From the NCBI RefSeq assembly GCF_001544355.1, contig NZ_BCQI01000020.1:1-49663 (forward strand): DNA of 49,663 nucleotides. Direction: 5' to 3'. This stretch comes from Alicyclobacillus acidiphilus NBRC 100859 (lineage in GTDB: Bacteria; Bacillota; Bacilli; Alicyclobacillales; Alicyclobacillaceae). The notes under the pieces were generated by a model that was given only the letters and a program-made list of their open reading frames with translations, made no database searches and was not told the DNA's origin. A program made the position numbers and the translations under genes. How positions within the stretch are numbered: position 1 is the stretch's first letter; each line of letters opens with the position of its first letter. Shown piece after piece: positions 16,076-25,413 of the stretch.

Positions 16076-16651
16076 TTGCGATATCGAGGTCTGATCTTCT
16101 CGACACTGTTCGCGGCTTTGTTCGCGGTCTTGAGTCTGGTCGAGATTCCCATCGGCACTGTGCCGATCTCCCTCGAAACACTCATCGTCATGATCGCCGG
16201 GGGCCTGCTCGGACCTTGGTACGGAGGGCTCACATTTCTCATCGTGATCGGCCTCGATCTCGCCGGCCTTCCGCTCATCGCCGGCCACGCTGGCCCGAGC
16301 TTCCTCGTCAGCGCCACTGCCGGCTATATCTGGGGGTGGCCGTTCTGCGCCTTCTTCGCAGGACTTGCTGTCCGACGGGTACGCGTCGGAGCAAGAGGCG
16401 AGTGGATTTGGCTGCTGCTGATTCTCTTTTTTCTCGGCGACTTTCTCTGCTACTTTTCGGGGGTGCTGTGGCTGCGCCACGTCGTCGCGGCGGTTCGTCC
16501 GTGGGGATCCGCCTTGGCGGCAGGCTTCTGGCCTTATCTCCCAGGGGATGCGGCCAAGGCCGTGATCGCAGCCATCATCGTCGCGCGCGTTCGCCGCATC
16601 TATCCGATGGACTCCATCACGCGCGGCGAGCAGTTCGTTCAAGGCGATTGA
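16076..16651 (+). CDS. bioY: BioY, biotin-specific S component of an ECF transporter
   Basis: The 191-residue protein has six hydrophobic segments and BioY hallmarks: an N-terminal strand-like VPISLETLIVMIAGGLLGPWYGG segment and AGHAGPSFLVSATAGYIWGWP. BioY binds biotin in the membrane and works with EcfT and two ATPases, encoded divergently next door. The start is TTG at 16076 behind AAAGGAG. Control by BirA is read from the operator 28 bp upstream. A stem-loop without a T-run follows at 16700-16739. Confidence 0.9.
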   Translation: MRYRGLIFSTLFAALFAVLSLVEIPIGTVPISLETLIVMIAGGLLGPWYGGLTFLIVIGLDLAGLPLIAGHAGPSFLVSATAGYIWGWPFCAFFAGLAVRRVRVGARGEWIWLLLILFFLGDFLCYFSGVLWLRHVVAAVRPWGSALAAGFWPYLPGDAAKAVIAAIIVARVRRIYPMDSITRGEQFVQGD

Positions 16652-16699
16652 GCAGAATTGGTGTTGACGGACAAGGGGCGGAGCGCCGCCCTGATCCAG

Positions 16700-16739
16700 G
16701 TGACTGGCGGCGGATGAGAGGTTGACCTCCGCCAGTCAC
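16700..16739. terminator. Stem-loop downstream of bioY
   Basis: GTGACTGGCGG and CCGCCAGTCAC pair around an 18-base loop. No T-run follows on either strand; it may serve as a shared weak terminator for bioY and the convergent gene. Confidence 0.4.
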
Positions 16740-16770
16740 GAGTCCTCAGCAAACTCGACTATCGATTGCA

Positions 16771-17397
16771 TCATTCTGCGGAATTCGCGTACTGGTAGAA
16801 TCCTTTACCTACGCGTTGAATGAGACCGTTTGACTTGATCATTAAGTTGGACAATTTCACAGCTGGATTACTGCCCCATTTGATTTCAGGCAACAGAGAA
16901 CGCAACTCGCCCGCTTTCACCGGGCGGCGAATTTCCTTCAATACTTTGAGAAGAGCCGATAGTTCTTCAGTAAGTCGATCACTTTTTTCAGCGTTCATAC
17001 CGGTGCTAGGTTTGTCCGCCACCGGCCCCCGAACCTCTTTCGCATGTTCCCTTGAAACAGCTCGATCCGCGCTTTCTCGCGATTGCGAAGTCAACATGCT
17101 CCGGAGCTCTTGGATTTCTTCTCGCAACGAAATCATCTCTTCGCGCAACTTGGCGTCGACAGCCTTTTCGATCACCTCAGGCAGAACTCGGGAGATGGCA
17201 GCCTCCACGGACGTTGCAAATATCTTGGAGAAGGTTTCCAATCCTTCCTGGGTAAACGTCGCAGCGACATTGTCCGTTCTTGCACTGCGCGGATTGCCGC
17301 TGTCCTTTTGACTTGAATGACGAGAGTTCGGCGTATTTGTTCGCTGATTGGCATTGCCCAAGTTCGCTTTTGAATTTGGCCCATTTGTCCAACTCAC
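16771..17397 (-). CDS. Hypothetical protein with coiled coil and winged-helix-like C-terminus
   Basis: The 208-residue product has a polar, Asn/Ser-rich N-terminus (about 1-45), a helical stretch with a likely coiled coil (about 65-105, EKAVDAKLREEMISLREEIQ), a second polar linker, and a compact C-terminal domain (about 140-205) with a helix-turn-helix-like pattern ending VGKGFYQYANSAE. The C-terminal part resembles small HARE/winged-helix domains, with low certainty. GTG at 17397 is 9 bases from AAGGGAG; two ATGs in another frame lie closer to that site, so the true 5' end or a small frameshift is open. I do not recognise the gene. Confidence 0.55.
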   Translation of the reverse strand: MSWTNGPNSKANLGNANQRTNTPNSRHSSQKDSGNPRSARTDNVAATFTQEGLETFSKIFATSVEAAISRVLPEVIEKAVDAKLREEMISLREEIQELRSMLTSQSRESADRAVSREHAKEVRGPVADKPSTGMNAEKSDRLTEELSALLKVLKEIRRPVKAGELRSLLPEIKWGSNPAVKLSNLMIKSNGLIQRVGKGFYQYANSAE

Positions 17398-17604
17398 TCA
17401 TCATGACTCCCTTAGTATTTTGTCATCCATCGTACCATAAGAAAGTCAGTCATTGGCGACAGATTCGCACGGTGCGCCAGAAATAGGTTTGTCGATTCTA
17501 TGCGGAAAGGCCCGTGAAGGCGCAGGGAGTTGATGTATACTGGTTTTGCAAACCGTTCAATTTTTCTAGACTCTCATATCTAGCGGACAGGGGCGACAAC
17601 CAGA

Positions 17605-18975
17605 GTGGAAGTCCGGGATTTTTTAGCGGGGCTGCTGTTTGCGTACATACCACTTATTTTGTGTGAATTTTGGTATACCAGAAGAGCGCACGCACCCTCT
17701 ACAAGGTATTTGACAAGTTCGGGTTTGGTCGTGTTGATCGGCGTTTTTTCGTCATTGTGCACTTTGTTTACGTTTCAAATCGGGCCAGGTACACCGCTGA
17801 ATTTCGCCTTGGTGTGTCTGACATGGGGATTCTTCCTGCTCCCTTGGAGCAGAGCGCTCGTATCCCTAGTGATATACATGCTGTGCCAAATCACCATGTC
17901 GTTTGTGTTACTCACGGAAAAAGGCGATTCTGCGCAACAAGTGACGCACATCGTCGTATCCGGGTTAAAACACTCGATTCTCACCGTGATCGTGTTTGCT
18001 GTATTCATGTCGATCACGTCCTGGATCCTGCGCAATCAGTCCGCATTTTACAGAGGCATGGGCATGGTCGTCGCTTTATGTTGTTACGGCGCTTTTGATT
18101 ACATTTATACCATGCGCACGTTGATGCGCGCTCCGTTGAATGCGGGCGATTTTGCTTGGTTTCTTGCGATCGTAGGTGCGGCGGTTGCGAGCGCCGTGAG
18201 GGTGACCGTAGGAGGTTACAACGCGCGGATCATGGCGGAGAATCAAGTGCGTCTGGAGAAATCCGAGCTAGTAAGCCAATTGGCGGCGTCGGTTGCTCAC
18301 GAGATACGGAATCCCATCACCGTCGTTCGTGGATTTACTCAACTCCTCGCGAGCAAGGAGTTTGACCGTAAAACGGCAGTCGGTTTTTACAGCACGATGG
18401 TGGAAGAACTGGACCGGGCGGAGTCTATCATTGGCGAATATTTGAACATCGCGAAATCGCCTCTCAGTGATGACGAAACCAATGTCAATTTGTCCGTCTT
18501 GGTAACAGGTGCCGTTCAGGCATTACAGCCGTATGCCTTGAACAAGAATGTGGATCTTCAGTCGACAGTGTGTGAAGAAGCGGTGATTCGCGGGAATTAT
18601 TCGACGATCTTACAGGCGGTTATCAATGTGATCAAAAATGCGATTGAAGCATGCACGGACAAAGAGTCCGCGTCCGTCAAAGTCCATTTAAGCAAGGTGA
18701 AGGCGAAGGCTGAACTGACCGTGGTGGATACAGGCAGTGGCATGTCCAAAACGACGTTGGACAAGCTGGGCCAGCCGTACTACTCAACAAAGTCTCAGGG
18801 AACGGGTCTCGGGTTGACATTGACCTATAAGGTAATTCACGAACTGGGCGGCAAAATCGTTGTCCACAGCGAAGTAGGGCTGGGAACGACATTCTCAATC
18901 ATCTTTCCATTGGCTGAAAACGTCTTGTTCAAGACGGCCAGTGTAGGCGTCGCTCAATTGCAAGCGGACAGCTAG
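17605..18975 (+). CDS. Membrane sensor histidine kinase, orphan (KinB-like)
   Basis: The 456-residue protein has six hydrophobic segments in residues 5-215, then a HisKA domain with phospho-acceptor His in SVAHEIRNPITVVRGF and a HATPase domain (NVIKNAIEA N-box, DTGSGM G1-box, GTGLGLTLTY G2-box). There is no extracellular sensor domain, PAS or HAMP, an architecture like Bacillus KinB or BaeS-less sporulation kinases. No response regulator is adjacent, consistent with feeding a Spo0F-type phosphorelay. The start is GTG at 17605 with a weak AGGGG upstream. The signal is unknown. Confidence 0.8.
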   Translation: MEVRDFLAGLLFAYIPLILCEFWYTRRAHAPSTRYLTSSGLVVLIGVFSSLCTLFTFQIGPGTPLNFALVCLTWGFFLLPWSRALVSLVIYMLCQITMSFVLLTEKGDSAQQVTHIVVSGLKHSILTVIVFAVFMSITSWILRNQSAFYRGMGMVVALCCYGAFDYIYTMRTLMRAPLNAGDFAWFLAIVGAAVASAVRVTVGGYNARIMAENQVRLEKSELVSQLAASVAHEIRNPITVVRGFTQLLASKEFDRKTAVGFYSTMVEELDRAESIIGEYLNIAKSPLSDDETNVNLSVLVTGAVQALQPYALNKNVDLQSTVCEEAVIRGNYSTILQAVINVIKNAIEACTDKESASVKVHLSKVKAKAELTVVDTGSGMSKTTLDKLGQPYYSTKSQGTGLGLTLTYKVIHELGGKIVVHSEVGLGTTFSIIFPLAENVLFKTASVGVAQLQADS

Positions 18976-19104
18976 TCGACGTTCTGCGATTCGGTATCCG
19001 AGATAGTTCTTGATCCCGGTGGCGGGCAAGAGGTCGTACGTGCCCTAAGTCGGCATCGAGATCGCCTGCCCGCGACTTTCTCGGAGGACAAAGGAGTGGA
19101 CGTG

Positions 19105-20403
19105 TCACACAAGGCCATAATGTTCTCGCAATGTGGTCCCTTCGTATTCCGTACGGAATAGCCCGCGTCGGCGCAACTCCGGAATAATATGCTCTATGAA
19201 CTCTTCGAGTCCTCCAAACATGAGCTGGGGCATAACGTTGAACCCATCCGCTGCACCATCACAGAACCACCGCTCCATCTCGTCGGCAATATCCTTCGGG
19301 GTGCCCGTGATGGTCTTGTGCCCTCTGCCACCCGCCAGGCGAACAAGTAAATCGCGAATCGTCAGGTTTTCCCTCTTCGCTAAATCAGCGATCAATTCCG
19401 ATCGACTTCGATGCCCCTCGACCTTATCCATGGGCAGCTCAGGAAACGGGCCGTCTAAAGGATACGGAGATAGATCGAATCCAATCCGGTTCGATAACTG
19501 CGATAAACTGTATTCTGGCGTTGTTAAGGTGTGTAGTCGGCGCTCCTTCGCTTTCGCCTCAGATTTTGTGGTACCAATGATTGGGCAAATGCCAGGCAAT
19601 ACTTTCACTCGGGCTGGATCTCTGCCCGCCTGGGCGACGCGGGTTTTTATGTCTGAATAAAACTTTTTCGCGTCGTCGAATGTTTGCTGAGCCGTAAATA
19701 TTGCTTCCGCCCACTTCGCAGCAAATTCCTTCCCATCCTCGGAAGAGCCAGCCTGTACGAGCAGCGGTCGTCCTTGAGGCGAACGCGGCATGTTTAAAGG
19801 ACCACGCACAGCGAAATACGTGCCTCGGTGCTGAATTTCACGTACGCGATTCGGATCGGCGAATACTCCATTCTGTTGATCGAGAATCAGGGCGTCAGGA
19901 GACCAACTGTCCCACAATTTTAATGCTACCTCAACAAATTCATTTGCGCGTTCGTATCGCTCACGGTGCAATGGACTTGAATCGTAGCTGAAATTTTGCG
20001 CTTCTACGTCGGTTCCGGAAGTCACGATATTCCAACCAACTCGTCCCATGCTCAATCGATCAATTGACGAAAATCTCCTGGCGAGATTGAATGGGTCGTT
20101 GAACGACGTCGACACAGTTCCGATCAGGCCGATCCGATGGGTTACCACAGCGAGCGCAGACATCAGGGTGAGAGGCTCATAGCCAGATGCAGCGCCATGC
20201 GCGACTGCTTGCGGGGATATGGATAATCGATCCGCAAAGAAGATCGAATCAAATTTCGCTTCCTCAGCCAACTGTGTAAGACGCTGGTAATGATCAAATT
20301 TGTAAATTTGCGACAAGTCCGTGTCGGGATGTCTCCACGCTGCTTCGTGATGTCCGACATGGGTCAGGAACAGGTTCAAGTGCATAGTCCGTAAGGCAGT
20401 CAT
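19105..20403 (-). CDS. Flavin-dependent monooxygenase (LLM class, NtaA/SnaA/DszA group)
   Basis: This roughly 432-residue protein has the luciferase-like TIM-barrel pattern of the nitrilotriacetate monooxygenase subgroup: N-terminal FLTHVGHHEAAWRHP, FDSIFFADRL, the MSALAVVTHRIGLIGTVSTSF segment and GRVGWNIVTSGTD. Such enzymes use reduced FMN from a separate reductase to oxidise N- or S-containing organics; no reductase is nearby. GAGGAGG lies 7 bases before ATG 20403. A terminator separates it from the upstream S9 peptidase gene. Sulfur or nitrogen scavenging is a reasonable guess. Confidence 0.83.
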   Translation of the reverse strand: MTALRTMHLNLFLTHVGHHEAAWRHPDTDLSQIYKFDHYQRLTQLAEEAKFDSIFFADRLSISPQAVAHGAASGYEPLTLMSALAVVTHRIGLIGTVSTSFNDPFNLARRFSSIDRLSMGRVGWNIVTSGTDVEAQNFSYDSSPLHRERYERANEFVEVALKLWDSWSPDALILDQQNGVFADPNRVREIQHRGTYFAVRGPLNMPRSPQGRPLLVQAGSSEDGKEFAAKWAEAIFTAQQTFDDAKKFYSDIKTRVAQAGRDPARVKVLPGICPIIGTTKSEAKAKERRLHTLTTPEYSLSQLSNRIGFDLSPYPLDGPFPELPMDKVEGHRSRSELIADLAKRENLTIRDLLVRLAGGRGHKTITGTPKDIADEMERWFCDGAADGFNVMPQLMFGGLEEFIEHIIPELRRRGLFRTEYEGTTLREHYGLV

Positions 20404-20448
20404 CGGTTTTCCTCCTCGACAGGAATGGATGCGCGAGAACTTCATGCA

Positions 20449-20504
20449 ATCAAAAAAGACTTCCCTGATCGCGCTCCAGGCGGCGCGATTTGAGGGGAGT
20501 CTTT
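20449..20504 (-). terminator. Rho-independent terminator between the S9 peptidase and monooxygenase genes
   Basis: On the minus strand a long stem pairs AAAGACT-CCCT-ATCGCGC with GCGCGAT-AGGG-AGTCTTT, with small bulges, and is followed by TTTTTTG. It ends the peptidase transcript; as it sits 46 bp before the monooxygenase start it could also attenuate that gene. Confidence 0.75.
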
Positions 20505-20542
20505 GGACGACCAATCGACTCGGCTCAATTTACTTGAAAAAT

Positions 20543-22411
20543 CTACCTATGCTTATCAAACCAACTTACAATGTGTTGTAAACGTTCCACTCGATGGCGG
20601 GGTCTTCCGCGGGTTGCTAACCCATGGTGTTCATTCGGAAAGCGGACAAATTCGACATCCACGTTACCCAATCGCTTCAACGCCACGAACCATTGCTCAG
20701 CTTGTTCAATGGGACATCGGTGGTCTAGTTCGCCGTGGATGATTTTCACATCGGCAGTAACGCGGTCTGCATAACGTATTGGTGAACGCGACATGATGAA
20801 CTCCTCGTCGCTCCACAACTCCGCATCTGCCAATTCGGATTTATTTGTGTAAAAGCCGTTGTCACTTGTTCCATATTTGCTGTACAGATTACATATCGAA
20901 GCTTGCGCGACCGCAGCGCGAAACAGATTCGTTTGAGAAACGAGCCAGTTCGTCATATAACCACCGTAACTCGCCCCGGTGACGTACAAGCGATTTGAAT
21001 CCACAAACGGCAGATTTGCAACCTGATGGATGACACACAGCAGATCTTGATAGTCTCGTCCTCCCCGACTCGATAGGAATTGAAATTCGTGATGAAAATT
21101 GTATCCGTAAGCGACGTGTGGTCCTCCGTGAATTTCTAAAACCACTGGATACTTTTTTCCTGGCTCGAAATCCACGGGCTTGATCAACCAGGTATCTATC
21201 GCTGTACCATCTTCTGCGATGATCTCCACGGGTTCAGGTGCGACGATACTCATCTCGTTTAGGTACGATTCATTGTATCGAGTCAGTGCCACACTCTTCC
21301 CGTGATTCAGCCAACGTAATTCGCCGACTGACGCAGCTTGCTCCAAGATGTACACCAGGGTGTCATACTTCACGTCGAAGGAGGAGACGACAAATTCTTC
21401 ACCAGGGATCTCTTTGCGCAATTGCGCATCCAGCGATGTACTGAAGAGAAAAACGTTTCCCCGATCTGTGACGGGGAAATAGATTCTGTCACTGCTTGCT
21501 GACCATACTGGACGGGCAATGCTCAAATCGTACCTCGCGTCTGTCCCTACATAATTACCGACAGGTCTATCGAGTGCCGACGTTACATTGCGCGGTTCTC
21601 CGCCGGCAGACGGTATGATCCACAGGTGATTGTTGTAGGAGGTGGTTTCACCGTGCGTGTGGCCGAAGTAAGCAATCCAATTGCCATCTGGGGAAAACGA
21701 GGGAGCAGAGATCACGCCGTCGACCTCTATGAGAAGATGCAGACTATGCGTGGATATATCCGCAGTATAGAGTGCTGGCCTCAATTTGGATTCGTCCTGA
21801 CCGTCAAACGAGACAAATGCGATTGTCCTGCCATCCGGGGAAAACGCTGGCTCGTGCGCGGCGTATATCCCTTGTGTCAACTGGCTGGTTTGTCCTGATT
21901 CGATATCCACAAGCCATAAATGCGTGGGAGCGTCACCGAAAATCCCCTCTCCATTCAGCTTATAGCGCAACCGACGAATGACCTTCACATCGGAAGAAGA
22001 TTCTGGCGCGACACGTGCGACTACGACCAACGATTTCCCATCAGGGGCCCACTCAAACGACTTGACCCCATTCGGAAAATCTGTCACCTTTCGAGGCTCG
22101 CCGACCGTCCATGGCATGACATACACCTGGGGTTTCCCGGATCGCGTAGATAAAAACGCAAGTCGAGAACCATCTGTTGAAAATTTCGGTGAATAATCGC
22201 GAACCATTTCCATATTCGGGCCGATCCCGTGTGTGACTACCGTGTCTTGCCTGGTCGCGAGGTCGATCTTATGTATCGAGGATTGATACCGATCTTCTTG
22301 CAGAAGAAGCTTGGTGCATACATAGATGACCTCTTTCGCATTGGGTGCGATTTGCGGTTCTCCAATGAACACGAAGGATTCGAGCGAACTTTCGAGAACA
22401 GGCTTCCCCAT
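20543..22411 (-). CDS. S9 family prolyl-oligopeptidase-like peptidase
   Basis: The 622-residue protein has an N-terminal beta-propeller built from TolB/WD40-like repeats (PQIAPNAKEVIYV, PKFSTDGSRLAFLS, PAFSPDGRTIAFVS, PSFSPDGNWIAYFG) and a C-terminal alpha/beta-hydrolase with nucleophile GASYGGY and a catalytic-His region FPNEHHGL. This is the acylaminoacyl-peptidase/S9C layout: it removes N-terminal residues from short peptides. No signal peptide is seen. ATG at 22411 is preferred, with TGGGGTGAT upstream and an N-terminus that starts where family members do; an upstream in-frame GTG lies at 22498. The divergent peptide importer supports a role in peptide use. Confidence 0.85.
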   Translation of the reverse strand: MGKPVLESSLESFVFIGEPQIAPNAKEVIYVCTKLLLQEDRYQSSIHKIDLATRQDTVVTHGIGPNMEMVRDYSPKFSTDGSRLAFLSTRSGKPQVYVMPWTVGEPRKVTDFPNGVKSFEWAPDGKSLVVVARVAPESSSDVKVIRRLRYKLNGEGIFGDAPTHLWLVDIESGQTSQLTQGIYAAHEPAFSPDGRTIAFVSFDGQDESKLRPALYTADISTHSLHLLIEVDGVISAPSFSPDGNWIAYFGHTHGETTSYNNHLWIIPSAGGEPRNVTSALDRPVGNYVGTDARYDLSIARPVWSASSDRIYFPVTDRGNVFLFSTSLDAQLRKEIPGEEFVVSSFDVKYDTLVYILEQAASVGELRWLNHGKSVALTRYNESYLNEMSIVAPEPVEIIAEDGTAIDTWLIKPVDFEPGKKYPVVLEIHGGPHVAYGYNFHHEFQFLSSRGGRDYQDLLCVIHQVANLPFVDSNRLYVTGASYGGYMTNWLVSQTNLFRAAVAQASICNLYSKYGTSDNGFYTNKSELADAELWSDEEFIMSRSPIRYADRVTADVKIIHGELDHRCPIEQAEQWFVALKRLGNVDVEFVRFPNEHHGLATRGRPRHRVERLQHIVSWFDKHR

Positions 22412-22555
22412 GCGATCACCCCACTCTGGAATGAGTAGAATACTGAGAATCGGGTCGCGTAACGTAGCGTTGTGGAATGTTACTTCTTCGTGGGTCACTA
22501 CGCTACATCAACAATTTCAATTTTGTCAAGCGAACACAATCCTCTCGCAATTGGA

Positions 22556-22585
22556 TTGACAATGGCAAATTGGCGATATTAAGAT
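22556..22585 (+). promoter_or_regulatory. Promoter of the peptide importer operon
   Basis: TTGACA (22556-22561) and TAAGAT (22580-22585) are 18 bp apart. Transcription would begin about 45 bases before the terminator hairpin in the leader. Confidence 0.5.
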
Positions 22586-22636
22586 AGCCATGGAATATTG
22601 CTCGTTCCGAAAAACGGTGAGTCGACTGTAGACACA

Positions 22637-22675
22637 GAGACCCAGACTGCATCTTGCAGTTTTGGGTCTCTTTTT
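22637..22675 (+). terminator. Terminator hairpin in the leader of the peptide-binding protein gene
   Basis: GAGACCCA-ACTGC and GCAGT-TTGGGTCTC form a 13-bp stem with one bulge, followed by TTTTT. No forward gene lies upstream, so this is an attenuator in the operon leader. I see no T-box, S-box or leader peptide that would explain its control. Confidence 0.75.
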
Positions 22676-22727
22676 GTTTATGGTCCGTCGTCACTGACCA
22701 GTACAATTCTAGGGGAGTGGATCGACA

Positions 22728-24413
22728 TTGAAACAGACACTTCTGGTTTCCGGGATTGCCGCAATTTTTGCCACTTCAATGTCTTTTGGTGAAGTTTCTG
22801 CGGCAACGACAACATCCCAGGGGGGCATCGTCGAGGCCTTGCCGGCACTGACGGATATCAATTGGTATCTGCCTTTGCGCCCGAATTCCACCAACACAGT
22901 TTACAATGCGTGGGCTTCATCACTCATGTACCAAGATCTTTTGAACATCGGACCAAATGGTAAATTTGATTTCTCGCAGAGCGTCGCGAAGAGTGTGCAG
23001 TGGAATTCGAAGGGTACGGTTTATACGGTCCAGTTGAACCCGAAGTGGCACTGGTCCAATGGCAAGCCAGTCACGGCAAACGACGTCGAGTTTACGTGGA
23101 ACCTAATCAAGGCCGCATCCTCGCCGAAGGCGCCAGCCCCATGGCCCTATGCAGGCGCGGACACAGGTGGGGTTCCAAATATGATCAAGTCGTTTAAAGT
23201 GGTGAATTCATATGAATTCCAAATTACGCTGAACCAATCGGTCAATCAGCAATGGTTCGAATACAATGGTTTAACGGATTTCGTGCCTCTCCCTGAAGCC
23301 TCATGGAACAAATATCCGAACGACGTAAACAAAGAGCTCAGCTACCTGGCGTCCAATGCGAACAACCCCAAATTTTTCACCGTGATCGATGGGCCTTTTG
23401 AAATGAGCTCAGTCGTACCAAATGTTTCGTGGAAATTTGTACCTAATCCGAAATACGATGGGCATAAAGCATCGATCACCAGCTTCACCTTGGCGTACGA
23501 AACATCTGATTCGGCTGAGGTCTCGGCGCTGCGTACCGGGACGGTTCAAATCGGCTATCTCCCTTCCTACATGTACGCGAGCCGATCCCAATTGTCCGGC
23601 ACGGATACGCTTATTCCTAGCTACAGTTTTGCCATGGCGGTTACGAGGCTGGATTTTAAAAATCCCAAGTTGGGCAAAATCTTTGACGAGCTGCCCGTGA
23701 GGCAAGCATTGCAAATGGGGATCGATCAAAACAGCATTATCAAAGATTTGTATAATGGCATGGCTGTGCCCGGCACAGGCCCGGTACCGCAAAAACCTTC
23801 TACATTTCTAGCCCCGCAGCTAAAATCGCCCTTGTATAAATTTAATCCGGCCGCCGGAAAAGCGTTGCTTGAGAAAAATGGCTGGCATGAGGTCAACGGT
23901 GTCATGACCAACGCGAAAGGCCAGCAGCTTGCGTTTGTCGACCAATATCCATCTGGCAATACAACGACAGCGGCGTTAGTACAGCTATTACAGCAAGATT
24001 GGGCGAAGGAGGGGATCAAAGTCACACTGCAACCTCTCCCGTTCGCGACGCTGGTCCAATATCATCAAAATCCGGCCCAGTGGGAGGTTCAAACCGGAAT
24101 CAGTTGGAATTACGGAGGGAGCTATCCTTCGGGAGATGGCATTTATCAAACCAATGGGGGCTACAACTTTTTTGGATACAGTAACGCACACATGGATCAA
24201 TTGATTAAGGCAACACTCCAACCGCACGCGACGGCAGCGGAAGCTCAAAAGGACCTCGACGCATACCAAATCTATGCTGCCCAGCAACTGCCCAATCTTT
24301 GGATGCCGCTCGCAGCCTCACTGACAGAAATATCAAAATCGCTGCATGGATATGAGCAAGCTGTGAACTCGTTCACAGGTGGAATTTCCCCTGAGTTCTG
24401 GACCATCTCGTAA
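22728..24413 (+). CDS. Peptide ABC transporter substrate-binding protein (family 5)
   Basis: The 561-residue protein has an N-terminal signal peptide (hydrophobic VSGIAAIFATSMSF, cleavage near VSA-AT) and a family-5 (DppA/OppA) fold with VTANDVEFTWNLIKAA and VRQALQMGIDQNSIIKDLYNGMAVPG-type stretches. There is no lipobox cysteine, which is unusual for a Gram-positive binding protein; it would be released or held another way. The start is TTG at 22728 with GGGGAG 9 bases upstream. It heads an operon with two permease genes. Oligopeptide or related substrate is inferred. Confidence 0.87.
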   Translation: MKQTLLVSGIAAIFATSMSFGEVSAATTTSQGGIVEALPALTDINWYLPLRPNSTNTVYNAWASSLMYQDLLNIGPNGKFDFSQSVAKSVQWNSKGTVYTVQLNPKWHWSNGKPVTANDVEFTWNLIKAASSPKAPAPWPYAGADTGGVPNMIKSFKVVNSYEFQITLNQSVNQQWFEYNGLTDFVPLPEASWNKYPNDVNKELSYLASNANNPKFFTVIDGPFEMSSVVPNVSWKFVPNPKYDGHKASITSFTLAYETSDSAEVSALRTGTVQIGYLPSYMYASRSQLSGTDTLIPSYSFAMAVTRLDFKNPKLGKIFDELPVRQALQMGIDQNSIIKDLYNGMAVPGTGPVPQKPSTFLAPQLKSPLYKFNPAAGKALLEKNGWHEVNGVMTNAKGQQLAFVDQYPSGNTTTAALVQLLQQDWAKEGIKVTLQPLPFATLVQYHQNPAQWEVQTGISWNYGGSYPSGDGIYQTNGGYNFFGYSNAHMDQLIKATLQPHATAAEAQKDLDAYQIYAAQQLPNLWMPLAASLTEISKSLHGYEQAVNSFTGGISPEFWTIS

Positions 24414-24425
24414 TGTTCGTGTTTC

Positions 24426-24456
24426 GAAGAACCCGGCTCACAATACCGGGTTCTTC
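24426..24456 (+). terminator. Intercistronic hairpin between the binding protein and permease genes
   Basis: A perfect 11-bp stem (GAAGAACCCGG / CCGGGTTCTTC) with a 9-base loop lies 13 bp past the stop. The following bases are TCCTGCTT, so it would terminate partly or protect the upstream mRNA, giving more binding protein than permease. Confidence 0.6.
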
Positions 24457-24488
24457 TCCTGCTTCATTTGTTTGTGAGAGGTGACCTG

Positions 24489-25409
24489 ATGAATACGCAA
24501 CTACGAACACAGCGCAAGGATGGCATAGTCAATCTGGCGATCCCCGCCAGTTCTTCAGCAGGATGGTTCCGACTGGCTTTGCGACGCTACGCTCAATCGT
24601 CTCTTGGACGTGTCGGCGCCTGCCTTCTGGTGGTCTTGGTTCTATTCTGCTTTCTGGGACCAGTCCTTGATCCGGCCTCTCCGAATCAAATCAATTTGAT
24701 TGCTATTCTCCATCCACCTACATGGGCGTTTCCTTTTGGGACTGATGAACTCGGGAGAGATCTTCTGATTCGAACGATGATAGGAGGACAAGCGTCGTTA
24801 GAAGTCGGGTTCGCCGCAGCGATCGCCTCTATGGCTGTGGGAATTTTCTACGGGCTCGTCTCGGGGTATTTTGGAGGCTGGCTCGATCACCTGATGATGC
24901 GCATCGTCGATGTTTTGCGTGCAGTTCCCACACTGTTTCTGCTGGTGTTTTTCGACTCGGCATTTCGGCCGAATGTGGGTCTTCTCATTTTCCTGATTGC
25001 GATCACGTCGTGGCATGGGGTCAGTCGCTTGGTGCGAGCGGATGTACTGGCAGTTCGGCAAATGCTGTACGTCGATGCCGCGAAAATAAGCGGAGCATCT
25101 CATTTTCGCATCTTGGTACGTCACATTCTGCCGAATATCATGGGAACCGTACTGGTTTCGTCCACGTTTATGGTTGGCGACGCCGTGCTGCTCATTGCAA
25201 GCTTAAGTTTTCTAGGTCTTGGCCTTCCGCCTCCGGCTCCAAATTGGGGTTCCATGCTATCAGACTCGATGTCGTACTTCTCGCAAAATTGCTGGTGGTT
25301 AATTTATGCTCCCGGTGCCGCTATTCTAACCACGGTGCTCGCGATCAATTTTATTGGAGATGCGCTTCGAACCGCGTTTGACATGAGATTAGAACAGGAG
25401 GGGGATTGA
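24489..25409 (+). CDS. Peptide ABC transporter permease (DppC/OppC-type)
   Basis: The 306-residue protein has the OppC N-terminal region (LDPASPNQINLIAILHPPTWAFPFGTDELGRD, typical of OppC), six membrane segments and the EAA loop (DAAKISGASHFRILVRHILPN). It forms the membrane channel with the next permease. ATG at 24489 follows GAGAGGTGA. The gene order is binding protein-C-B; in most operons B precedes C. Confidence 0.88.
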   Translation: MNTQLRTQRKDGIVNLAIPASSSAGWFRLALRRYAQSSLGRVGACLLVVLVLFCFLGPVLDPASPNQINLIAILHPPTWAFPFGTDELGRDLLIRTMIGGQASLEVGFAAAIASMAVGIFYGLVSGYFGGWLDHLMMRIVDVLRAVPTLFLLVFFDSAFRPNVGLLIFLIAITSWHGVSRLVRADVLAVRQMLYVDAAKISGASHFRILVRHILPNIMGTVLVSSTFMVGDAVLLIASLSFLGLGLPPPAPNWGSMLSDSMSYFSQNCWWLIYAPGAAILTTVLAINFIGDALRTAFDMRLEQEGD

Positions 25410-25413
25410 TTCC

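Noticed and set aside
20404-20542. Riboswitch in the leader of the flavin monooxygenase
   Set aside because: The hairpin is fully explained as the terminator of the upstream peptidase gene, and no aptamer-like conserved core is visible.
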